In this document: positions 50,717 to 60,805 of the stretch, in pieces
Layout: each line of letters opens with the position of its first letter
Position numbering within the stretch: the first letter of the stretch is position 1
Assembly: GCF_030704535.1 (NCBI RefSeq)
Contig: NC_081817.1
Location: 4,349,501 to 4,413,500, forward strand
Source of the DNA: Vitis vinifera
Taxonomy: Eukaryota > Streptophyta > Magnoliopsida > Vitales > Vitaceae
DNA length: 64,000 bases
Reading direction: 5' to 3'
The notes under the pieces: generated by a model
What the model saw: the letters and a program-made list of their open reading frames with translations, nothing else
Told to the model about the DNA's origin: nothing
Databases searched by the model: none
Program-made: the position numbers and the translations under genes

Positions 50717-50768
50717 ATCCCACATCGGTTTGTGAGAGAAATAAGGGTGCAAAGGAGGCCTATAAAAG
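50717..50768 (+). promoter_or_regulatory. snRNA-type promoter: upstream sequence element plus TATA box
   Basis: ATCCCACATCG (50717-50727) is a perfect match to the plant snRNA upstream sequence element RTCCCACATCG. TATAAAAG starts at 50761. The 33-bp gap is the spacing known for Pol II-transcribed plant snRNA genes (Pol III types have about ten fewer). A start near 50791 is predicted. Confidence 0.6.
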
Positions 50769-51201
50769 GCATCCTTGTTGAAAGCTACAACATGTCCACC
50801 TTGTGGGCTCAAGACTGAGCCAACTTAAATGCTAAGGGTGTGGGCTTTGTCATGTAAAGACTTGGCCCAGTATGGTTTTTAGCCTATTGCTCTAATATTT
50901 TATACAATGGGCTTGCAAAATAATGGGCCAATATGGACTGTTCGGTTCGTTTAGAACCGTCCGGTTCACCGGTTCGACTGCTGGTTTAGGCGGTTCGTAA
51001 CCGGTCCAATAGTTAAACGGTTTAATAGAGTGGACCGGACCGGAAATGTGACCGGTCGACGGTTGGACCGGCCGGTCCGGTCCGATTTTTAAAACATTGC
51101 TTACCAGTCGCCCTTAACTGAGATGATTGTCCAACTGCCCTAAAGACATTCAACATTACAGAAAATGTTAAGAGTGCACAGTCAACACTACAGTGACGGT
51201 G

Positions 51202-51271
51202 TCATTAACTCTATATAAACCCCTCAAAAAACACAATCATTAACTCTATATAAACCCCTCAAAAAACACAA
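51202..51271 (+). repeat. Perfect 35-bp tandem duplication carrying the LTR TATA box
   Basis: Units at 51202-51236 and 51237-51271 are identical, each containing TCTATATAAACCCC. The LTR therefore has two TATA boxes 35 bp apart. Confidence 0.95.
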
Positions 51272-51560
51272 ACAAGGTACGTACACATATACCTCTCTCC
51301 CACAAAATAGTTAAAGCTACTCTTATCTGACTTAAGCTTCGGAGGGGTGTGCCCGGATCACCCGTTTGAATATCCTTTTGTGCAGGAAAGAAGCCCGTCT
51401 GACTCCAGTACAATTAGACAAATTCTTCAAGAAGCACGAAGAAGAGAAGAAGTCTGTCTGACTTCAAAAAAGCTAAACGAACCTGATTCCAATTGACTTA
51501 ACACCAACAAAGTTGGCTTGGGGTATCAATTCTGAACTGAAATGATTATTTGGAGTTTGA

Positions 51561-54500
51561 ACGATGTGCTTTTGTTGAACATGTTCAAATGTAAGTTACT
51601 TTTGGGCTATAAAAATACTAGATTATGCGGATTTAACCTTTAACTTCACATTGTAGAAAGGTTGAATTGCTTATCTTGTGTGTAGGAATCAAAACAGGGC
51701 GGGTCAGGAAATTCTTGATCCCCAATTTTTAATTTCACAATTTTATATTTAATTTAAAAATATAAAATTATATAGTGTATAATCCATAAATGTTATTATA
51801 TAATTAGAAAATTAATATAATAGGGATTATATATTATTTTATTAATATTTTAATTTTTATATTTTTAATTTAATAATTTTAAAATTTTTATTCCTTTTTA
51901 ATCCTATTAAATTAATTGAGATTATAATTTTTATTATAAATAATTACAAATATAATATATATTATTATAAATACATATAATATAAATTTAAAATTGAATT
52001 CAAATTTTAAATTGAATTAAAAGAAATATATAAATGATTTGGAAATCACCCATAATAGAATATATGGCTATGCTTTGCACATATATGATAGAGACATATA
52101 TGATATATAGGTTGTAGACATATTTCACATTAAGAATGGGTTATTCTAACTCAATACCGTCAATAATTAGAGTTAAAAACCTTCTATTTGTCAATATTAA
52201 TATTGATCTATTTCCATATTAGATATATTGTATAACCCTTTTTAGCGTATTGATAGAACATGACATAACATTCATACTACCCTATGGGAATAAAACTTTA
52301 AAAGGAGTTATTCTGATTCGAACGTCTTTTCCTTGAATTGTCCCCTACAACATGTTGTGGTCTCGCCATATCGCATGTGACTTAGTCATCTAATCAGACA
52401 GGTTTCCGTCTCCGATTTGCGCTTTCAAAATTTTTTTCCACCCCGCCTATGAGCTCGATTATTCATCCTTTGCGCCGTGCCCTAAGTACACACAATAAAG
52501 TCCTGCACTAAAGAACAAATTAAAGTTCAACATTGATGGAAAAAGTCTGGCAATAAGACGCCACCGAAAAAGGAAATACCAGGGCTGCAAAAAACTTGGA
52601 GTTGGCTACCATTTTCACTTCTTCAAGTCAAACCACTTGAAGTTCTTATGACCATTAGTATGTTACTTGAAAATGCCTATAATTAACAACTTACAACACT
52701 TGATAACATGACTTGAGTTGATTTCAAGCGATTGCATGACCATCTCCCTTCACTTGAATTCTTCCAAAAAGGGAAAAGGATGATTGGCAACATTGCAAAT
52801 GCGGGAAACTCTTTCTTCAAAAGACATGCACAAACTGGTAATTTTTTTTACCTCCCTTCTTGAGTTGTAGCAAACTTCAGAAGAACGAAAGAATATGCAG
52901 AATGATAGGGAAAGTGACTTGGATTTTACTATGCATAATGGACGGCTCCTTTATCAAAATTGGAAGCTACTAGGCTCGCTTCAAATGTGAAAATAAGCCA
53001 CTTTACGTGTATGCTTTATTAACGTATGCCTCCATTCATATCAAAATTATGGCCCCCTGAAAGCCCGACTCGGTTTCTGTACATTTGACATATTTGAAAT
53101 TCCTTTATTCATTACTTTTATAGCCTCCTGTTGCCCATCAAGCGGCAGCTTCTATTTTTTATGAACTATCACCAAATAATCTGCATGTAGATTTTGTATA
53201 CACTAAGGTGATGTTTGGAAGGTTGAATTGGAGAATGGTAATTAGAAATCAATTTCATTCCCATTCGATGATGTGTTTGGATTGTTTATTACAATGAGAA
53301 TAAAAATAAAAAATTATTGTTATAAAAACCAAATTTCACCATTATTAAAATTTTGATTCCTCACTTTTATACGATACAATTGTTAGAGTGCATGATATAT
53401 ATCGTGAATCCAAATTTTATAAGTTTCTTAGGAAATTGGTCATTTACCATGATATTAGAGTCATATTTGGTATTTGGTGGGAGGTCGAGTGTTCGAACCT
53501 CAGGACAATATAAAATAATTATTCAACAATAAAACAATTTTCCTTTATTTTTTGGTACTAAGTGGTCATTCAAGTCCTTGAAGAGTTATTATGAATTAAC
53601 TTTATTTTTAAGTCACGAATGAATTGAAAAATTGCGTCTCAGTCTTAAATTGGTTTTTGACTACAACAAGATCATTATATATATATATATTTGAAATCTT
53701 TAAAAGACTATAACTTTTTTTTTTCTTTTTTAGTCATTTTTTTCATTTTTTTTTTCAATTATAACATAAGTCATTGTTCTTTTAAAAAAATTTATACCTT
53801 ATATACCTTGTTAACATCAAATATCATGTTAAGAATGTTTTCTTTCATGATTTCAAGAACTCGCGAAGTGACAAATTTATTATTGTCAATCAATTATTAG
53901 TATCATAGTATAAAACTTTTACTTCTTTCATCGTTCTTAATTTCTTTAACAAGTTTTTTATCTATTTGAGAGATAACGGAAAACCCTAATGCTACAAACT
54001 AAGGGAATTGTTTGATTTTGTCGCAATAAAATTTGTGATGTTTAGCTTGATTGAAATTAATCTAAGATTGAACTTTTGTTTTCCTCATTATCCTTAATTT
54101 CTTCAGCAAGTTTTTCTACTTAAGAGATGATAAAGAACAATGACGCCACAAACTAAGGGAATGATTTGATTTCCTTGGAGTTGGAGTAGGGAATTTATAG
54201 TGTTTAATCAAACTAAAATAGTAACGGAAGACTTTTTAAGAGGAATGCATGGTTTGTAAAGGTAAATCAAATCTTTTATGACATTCAACTTCAAGCCTCC
54301 TCCTCTCTAATACAACGTTGAATAACTAATTTTCTTAAAAGTTTAGATTTATAAAATTTAAGCTTACAATATATATCATATACTCTAGCAATGATGATTC
54401 ACCTTCCTTCTCATCCTCTTTCAATTCATATTTCTACTTATGAAACCTACCCCTGATTCCTTTAATGGGAATGCAAAAACTGCTTCCACCATGCAATATG

Positions 54501-54974
54501 TGAAACAAGATACTCCTTCTATGTATGTTACTATCACAGCTATATATGACATAATAACATTAATCAATGAAGATGGGGGGCTCAGACTTCCAGGATATAA
54601 CCTCTTCTGAAGCCTGGTATACTGGGTTCTGGGCTTTGGTAGCTTCATGAATGCATTTTATGAGGCCAAGAGGACCTTCAATTTGGTGTAAATGACTGAA
54701 AGACTGTTACAAGTTAAAAGCAGTGGCCTACATTGTTTATGAGGTAGCCATTTATTAATTAATTAAGACATATATTTATGATGAACTGCAGACATATCAG
54801 GTACTCCATTCAACTGCATTTGCTGCTTCTCACACCATTTAATCTTTTGCTCATTTCTCATTTAGTGGCTTTAAAGCCATTAATTGCTATCATCTGCAAC
54901 AGTCATATTGCTTTGTTCCCCATGAATGATCTGACAAGATACAAATCACAAGCTTTAGTACCTATTTTGCAACT
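51561..54974. other. AT-rich intergenic DNA, no gene seen
   Basis: 51720-52060 is nearly pure A/T. 52300-53200 is of mixed composition but broken in all frames. At about 53474-53500 there is a B-box-like word (gtgttcgaacctc) without a clear A box. 54440-54690 has short coding-like stretches interrupted by stops. None justifies a gene call. Confidence 0.45.
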
Positions 54975-55615
54975 GTTTTCGAAAACAGTGTTCTGTTATT
55001 CATAACAATGTTTTCGGATAATATCTTTTAGTGGTTTCTTATTATTTTCACTTGTTTTTTCTAAGATTGTTTTAAAAAATAATTATATTGATTGAAAATA
55101 AAATATTATGTATAAAAATTATTTTTAAAACATATTTAAAAATATTAAAAATATGTTAAAAACATTTTAAATTCTCAAACAAGATTTTATTGTACCAAAC
55201 ATCGTAAAACTGATTTTGAAAACTGATTTCAAAAATTATTTTTTAGAATTGCTTTTTAAAAGAGTTACTTAGGGTCTTAGTCTTGTTTGTTTTTTATTAT
55301 CTAGAACAAAAAATAATAATAATAATAAGAAAATATGTTTGATAATTATAAAATAAAAAAAGGGCTTTATATTCTAAAAAAAATGGAAAATAAGATGTTC
55401 TTTTGGAAAATATCTTTTAGTTGTTTTTATTTTTTATGACCGTTTTAAAAAATATCTCATAACATATAAAAGTTGCTACTAAAATAATTTAAAAATATAA
55501 AAAATAAATTAAAAACATTATAGGTTGTAAGAAAACTTCTGTTTTATAAAATATTAGGAACAATTTTCAAACACTAATCCCAAAATTATTTTCAAAAACA
55601 CTTTTCAAACAAAGT
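54975..55615. mobile_element. Two adjacent AT-rich MITE copies
   Basis: Both about 54975-55265 and 55275-55615 show the family words (GTTTTTTATTATCT / AAATATGTTTGATAATT; TTAAAAAATAAT-AT; TTTTATAAAATATTAG-AACAATTTTCAAACA). The ends are eroded. Confidence 0.5.
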
Positions 55616-55620
55616 TTAAG

Positions 55621-55733
55621 GATCCGTTTGGTAGTAATTTTAGAACGTTATCAACTATTTTAATATTTGAAAATTTTTATCATTCAAATATTAGAAATGT
55701 TAGGAACGTTTCATAAAATTACTATCAAACACA
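55621..55733. repeat. Hairpin MITE-like repeat, copy 4
   Basis: The arms CCGTTTGGTAGTAATTTTAG and TAAAATTACTATCAAACAC are inverted complements, and the core resembles the copies at 42227, 42335 and 49083. Confidence 0.65.
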
Positions 55734-56374
55734 TTTTAAGAGTTCATTGAAAATAAGTTTACGTATTTTACTTTAATTAAAAATTAAAGTGGAAACCCAG
55801 GTTTGGTATCATAAAAACTTTATTAAACTTAAAAAAAAAGAAAAAAAGAAACACCCTTTTTAGAAGTGGAACCCTTGCAAAGTCAAAAGGGTTTCAAGAT
55901 TTTTGATAGATAATCCAGGGAATATAATGCAAAGCGTAAGATTGAAAAGAAGAGGGCCACATGGGCATATTGTTTATATAGCGTGGAACAAACCACGAGG
56001 TCCGTACCTTCAGAGCCAAGCTATTTGGTTCCATGATTTTGGAATGAATTATTTTGTTTTAAATCATGCCATCACATGGTTTTATTTTGACGTGACCAAA
56101 AAATTGGGCCCTTAGGGGGCGTTTGGAATGTGCGTTTAATTTAGATAAACCCACCTCCACTCTTCTCTTTTTTCCTCTATCCCTATGACCCCAGATCAGG
56201 CTCAATACTCCATAAATTAACCTAATTTTAAAATGCAGCATTGATGATACAACAAATTAATAATCGATACTTTATTTGAATATTAATAAAATAATTCACT
56301 CCTTAGCATATTAATTGTCAAAAATCAATGAGGATTTCTCATTAATATCTAGAAACGGATGTTATGACTATTTT
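55734..56374. other. Intergenic DNA, no gene seen
   Basis: Short open frames on either strand near 55903-56241 lack any recognisable motif. The sequence is slightly GC-richer at 55860-56230 but has no splice or start context. Confidence 0.45.
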
Positions 56375-57085
56375 TATATGATGTTTTTGTATTATAAAAG
56401 TTTGTTTGAGAATCTGAAATGTTTTTAATGTTTTTAAATATGTTTTAAAAATAATTTATATCTCTAAGCTTTATTTTTAATTATTATGCATGTTATAATA
56501 TTTTTTAAAACATCTCTTGAACAACAAGTGAAAATAATAAAAATTAATTAAAAAATATTCTTTAAAAACATCGTGTTTTTTGTTTTTAATAACTAAATAT
56601 TGAAAACAATTTTTAGCCAAACGTGTTTTTTGTTCTCTAAATAAAAGAAAAAATGTGTTTGACAATTAAAACTGTTTTGTATATTCTGTTTTTAAGAACA
56701 AAAAATAAACTGTTTCTGATAACATATTTTAGTTATTTTATATTATTTTCACTTGTTTTATAAAAATTATTTTAAAAAATAATCATAAAAATATGTAAAA
56801 TAATTAAAAATAAAATATTAAAAATAAAAATTATTTTTAAAATATTAAAAAAAAATTATATTTTCAAAAATATTTTTGTTTTATAAAATATTAGAAAATA
56901 ATTTTCAAATATTATTTTTAAAAACCATTTTTTAAAACTATTTTTTTTAAAACAATTACTAGACAAATCTTTTTTTTTAAGAACAAAAAATGGAAAACAT
57001 TTTATGATTATTAAATATGTTTTTTATTTTACTTTTTTTGAAAAAGTGAAAAGCTATTCTTACAAATAGTTGCCAAACATACCCT
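56375..57085. mobile_element. Two adjacent AT-rich MITE copies, apparently in opposite orientation
   Basis: About 56375-56700 reads in the direction of the 42755 copy (AAAATAATTTATATCTCTAAGCTTTATTTTTAATTATTATGC-like order). About 56700-57085 reads the family words in the reverse order. No transposase or frame is present. Confidence 0.5.
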
Positions 57086-57859
57086 ATCTTTTTTTTTTTC
57101 TCCTTTTTTAAACCAATAAATGTGAAATCTTAAATATTAATTTTTTTTTAGTGAAAATCATGTGAGATGTTATTCTCCTTTTTTAAACCAATTAATATAA
57201 AATCTTAAATATTAATGTTTTTTTTTTTGTGAAAATCATGTGAGATGTTATTCTTATTATTTAGATAGAATGATTCATAATGTTAGATTTTTTTTCAGAT
57301 TCTTTAAGATTATTTGCTTAAAATAAAGTAAAGGAAAAAAAAAAGTAATTTTGAATAATTGATGCTAAATATGTCATTCAGTTTCGCGTTGGAGATAATA
57401 TTTAAGTATTTCACGAACACTCCAAATCATCAATGGTGGTTGACTTTTTAGTCGTCTGACTCATCCTACAACCATTGGATTGCATGTTTGACATCACGCA
57501 CGCCCAATGGTTGGACTCATTCATGACATTTGTGGATCAAGTGGGTCCCGCCATATGCCATTTCAACTCACCATTTGCAAATAAATCACATGGCCCAGAT
57601 TCACAAAATCCCTTAAAAGAATTAGACCACGTTTGGACCGCTCTTTCTTTCTCTTTCTCATTATTTATTCCCCACTTTCTTTCTTCCTGGTTTTTAGCTC
57701 TTCTAAGTGGCGCGAACTGAGACAACATTCATCGTCCTCCACTTATAAATAACATGTTTTATTTATTTATTTATTTATTTTATTTTAAATTTATATTGTG
57801 GTTCACTGCTTAATCTGATAGCTTCTAGGATGCTTCCTTCGTAATTCGCAAAAACAAAT
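57086..57859. other. Intergenic DNA with a short direct repeat
   Basis: A roughly 80-bp phrase ('tctcctttttttaaaccaat ... gaaaatcatgtgagatgttattct') occurs at about 57100-57177 and again at 57176-57253. No gene is supported; the 57475-57728 frames on both strands lack motifs. An ATTT run lies at 57761-57784. Confidence 0.5.
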
Positions 57860-58225
57860 ATATTAAACATGTTGGAACCATTTTTGACAATAATTTTTTG
57901 TTTTTCAAAATAAAAAACACATTTGAAGATAAAAAATTATTTTTTATTTTTTATTCTTGAAAACATAAAATAATGTGTTTCAAAATAATATTTTTTAATT
58001 ATTTTCTATTATCTTCTAAAGACTATTTAAAAAAATAATTGTATAAATATATAGAATAATTAAAAATAAAATGTTATATATAAAAATTATTTTTAAAACA
58101 TGGTTAAAAATATTAAAAATAAATTAAAAACATTTTAATTTTTCAAACAAACTTTTGTTCTATAAAAATCAGAGAACAATTTTTTAAAATTGTTTTTGGC
58201 AACAGTTATCAAATAGGCACAAGAG
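57860..58225. mobile_element. AT-rich MITE copy
   Basis: This contains AAAACACATTTGAAGAT, TTAAAAAAATAATTGTATAAATATATA, TAAAAATTATTTTTAAAACATG and a TTTTTGGCAACAGTTATCAAA end, matching the 350-bp family. Confidence 0.55.
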
Positions 58226-58354
58226 TCAGTTTCACTACAATTTTAAAAGGCATTTTTCACCTAGGAAATGCTTTTGAAAAAAAATTATGTATTTTACAAA
58301 ATTTAAGAAATATTTTTAAAAATATAAAAAATCACTAATATTGAAAAATTACCT

Positions 58355-58587
58355 ATATATGTTTGGTTCCCAAAAAATTTGAGGAAAATAAATTATTTTT
58401 ATATGTTTCTTTAAACTCATTTCACTTAATTTCCTCTATTATATAAAGATTAAATAATTTTAAAATGTATAAATTTATAATAAATTTTAATTATATTTAA
58501 TTTATTGTGAAATAAAATACGAGAAAACTATTTTTCTTTATTTTTTTTTTCTTTTTATAGTACTTTCTCATAACCAAACATGACTTA
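58355..58587. mobile_element. Tourist-like MITE copy
   Basis: The ends are ATGTTTGGTTCCC and (reverse complement) CATGTTTGGTTATG. The core 'attatataaagattaaataattttaaaatg' is shared with the next two copies. Confidence 0.6.
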
Positions 58588-58811
58588 TGCTTTTTGGAGG
58601 AAAATACTTAAATAAATAATTCTTTTAAAAATATTTTTAGGAAAAAACACTTTTATTAAAAACACTTGGAGTTTGTTTTGTAGTAATTCAAGGAAGCCTT
58701 TTTAACTTAAAAAATGTTTTTGAAAAAACACTAGGTGTTTGACAAAATTTAAAAAATGCTTAACAAAATTTTTTTTTAAAAATCACTTATAATGATGAAA
58801 ATTTACTTATA

Positions 58812-59132
58812 GGTTGTATTTGGTTCTGACAAATTTGAGAGAAAATATGAGGGAAATAAAATAAAGAAAAAAAGTGGAAGAAAAGAAAAAAAGAAGAAAA
58901 ATTAAAAATAAATTTAAATTTAATAAATTATTTTTATGTCATTCTTCAAATTTATTTTACTTAATTTTCCTTTATTATATAAATATTAAATAATTTTAAA
59001 ATACATATATTTTAAACTAAATTTAATTATATTAATTTTCTTTTATTTTTTCCTATGTGAAATGAAATATGAGAAAATTATTTTTTTACCATTTTTTTTC
59101 TTTCCTAAATAATTTATGACAACCAAATATAA
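58812..59132. mobile_element. Tourist-like MITE copy
   Basis: It begins GGTTGTATTTGGTTCTG and ends in the complement of ATATTTGGTTGTC. It has the same internal landmark as the copy at 58355 and a length close to the 325-bp copy at 11497. Confidence 0.65.
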
Positions 59133-59712
59133 TAATAATGTTTTCAAAAGAAATACCTCATAGATGATTTTCCTAAAACTATTTTTTGAGAAAAATATTT
59201 CTACTAAAAATATTTCGACTAGAAACCTTTGTAATCCATTCTTCGCTTAGAAACACTGCAACCCACACCCTATATGTCACATGCATTATTTATGATCCTT
59301 GTTTTGGACCCAATTTGAAACCTTGCTTATGAAGTGCTTTTAATCTTTTCACTTCTTTTATATATGCTTTTAGTATTTAAAATTATTCTTTTAGCAGAAG
59401 CTTTCATAATGTCTTACATAACAAAATAATGATTTTATTTTATTAAATAAATGCTTATTCCTAGTTTAAAAATCACTTATCTCAAAATCATGTCAAGTGA
59501 TTATCCATATTTTTAAATTAATATGTTTGGTTTCTATGAAGTGTTTAGGAAAAAAGATTAAAAAATAAATGTAAAAGAAAATGAATGTATTATATTTGGA
59601 TAAAAACATTAAAAAAAGAAAAAGGGAAAAAATTATTCTATCATTTTTTCCCCTTTTTCTTGAGAAAATGTGGAGAAAATATATTTCTTAGTATATTTAT
59701 GTTTTTCTTTAT
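59133..59712. other. AT-rich intergenic DNA, no gene seen
   Basis: Only low-complexity Lys/Phe-rich frames are present, with no motif or element ends. Confidence 0.45.
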
Positions 59713-60016
59713 ATTATATTTGGTTCTTAAAAAATTTGAGAAAAAATGTAATAGAAAAAAAAAACAGAGAGGAAAAATGAAAAAAAAAAAGGAAAAAAAA
59801 ATTTAAATTAATAAATTATTTTTAGATATTATTTTAAATTCATTTAACTTAATTTAATTTTTTAATATAAAGATTAAATAATTTAAAAGTATATAAATTT
59901 ATAATTAACCTTAATTATATTTAATCTCCTCTAATATTTTTTGTAATACAATTAAATATAAGAAAATCAATTTTTTTAATATTTTTTTCCCTTTCACCAT
60001 AAACCAAATATAACCT
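59713..60016. mobile_element. Tourist-like MITE copy
   Basis: The ends TATATTTGGTTCTTAA and TAAACCAAATATAACC are inverted complements, and the interior repeats the 'taatataaagattaaataattt' landmark. Confidence 0.65.
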
Positions 60017-60805
60017 TAATTTTTTGAATAATGGAATAATTTTGTTTTATATTTTTCATGTTCTTTTTTTTTTTTTTTTTTTGAAATTCAATGGGGTTAT
60101 GTCTTTTAATTTTTAAAAAAGGAAATGATTTCAAATATTAGAAAGTGATCATTTCAAAATCATTGAAAAAATAATATTGGGTTGATTTTTAGTAATTTCC
60201 TCAATTACCAACATTAATTTATTTTCAGCTAATATTAGCATCGTATTTAAGAGTTTTTAATTATTATAATATTTTTGTTGAAAATAAATAATTATAAAAA
60301 GGGCAAAAAAAAAATTCATTTATTGGATATCGAAAATAATGATGAATTATGGTTTTGTAAAAGTAGGAGGAATAGAAGTCAACATAAAAATTTGGAAGTA
60401 GGGAAAAAAAAAAAAAAAAAGGGAAAAGGAAAAATTACAGGAGAAACGTTGATAAAAATAATAAAATATAACAATAAGAGAGAGAAAGAGAGAGAGAGAG
60501 AGAGGCAGAGAGGGGGAGAGAAAACGAAGCCCAAACGCGTTCGCACCCGCCTGCTTAAAGAAATTGCAGATGCAAAAACGTCGTCGGTCGTCCTCAAAAC
60601 TCTCAATCTCGAAATTTCTCTTTATAAAGCTCTCTCTATTATTTTCTCCTTCTTCTTCTCTTTATCTAAGCATGAAATTGTATCAGATCCATGGCTTATG
60701 AGTTTGATCAATCTTCTTCGTGAATTCGCTGAAAACCCTAACAGATCCATGTTCTCATAGTTTTCGTTTGGCTGCCTTTGACCAAAACCCTAGCCTCTCT
60801 CCACA
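60017..60805 (+). promoter_or_regulatory. Upstream region and leader of the nucleotide-sugar transporter
   Basis: 60017-60440 is AT-rich with poly-T and poly-A runs. A GA microsatellite lies at about 60477-60505. TTTATAAAG near 60621 is a possible TATA box. Three short upstream reading frames lie at 60672-60701, 60691-60723 and 60698-60760. The transcription start was not determined. Confidence 0.45.

Larger units (their letters stand above)
50210..51099. mobile_element. Complete non-autonomous hAT transposon (890 bp)
   Basis: The left end is CAATGTTTTCAGAACCGGAC. The right end in reverse complement is CAATGTTTTAAAAATCGGAC. The terminal inverted repeats are flanked by a perfect 8-bp duplication, CTTACCAG (50202-50209 and 51100-51107), which is diagnostic of hAT insertions. 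About 120 bp at each end is packed with ACCGG/CCGGT words, likely subterminal transposase-binding repeats. The interior is AT-rich, then carries tRNA-like and snRNA-promoter-like modules. No transposase frame is present, so it must be mobilised in trans. Confidence 0.85.
49766..51560 (+). mobile_element. Gypsy-like LTR (non-coding), interrupted by a hAT element
   Basis: Outside the hAT insertion, the sequence has LTR character: no coding frames, a TATATAAACCCC promoter at 51212, then the stretch 'aagcttcggaggggtgtgcc ... ccttttgtgcagg' (about 51335-51390), which resembles the 5' leader of plant Tat/Ogre-type Gypsy LTRs. A downstream primer-binding site and the element's outer ends could not be fixed, and no gag-pol is present. 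Confidence 0.5.

Noticed and set aside
53474-53500. B-box-like 'gtgttcgaacctc' suggesting a tRNA or SINE
   Set aside because: No A box at proper spacing and no cloverleaf.
54421-54690. Possible pseudogene with coding-like stretches on the plus strand (INEDGGLRLPGYNL and NAFYEAKRTFNLV)
   Set aside because: The frame is broken, no splice sites join the pieces, and no family was recognised.
60275-60760. 161-codon open frame upstream of the nucleotide-sugar transporter
   Set aside because: Lys/Arg-rich low-complexity sequence crossing poly-A and GA repeats; only its 3' end may matter as a short upstream frame.
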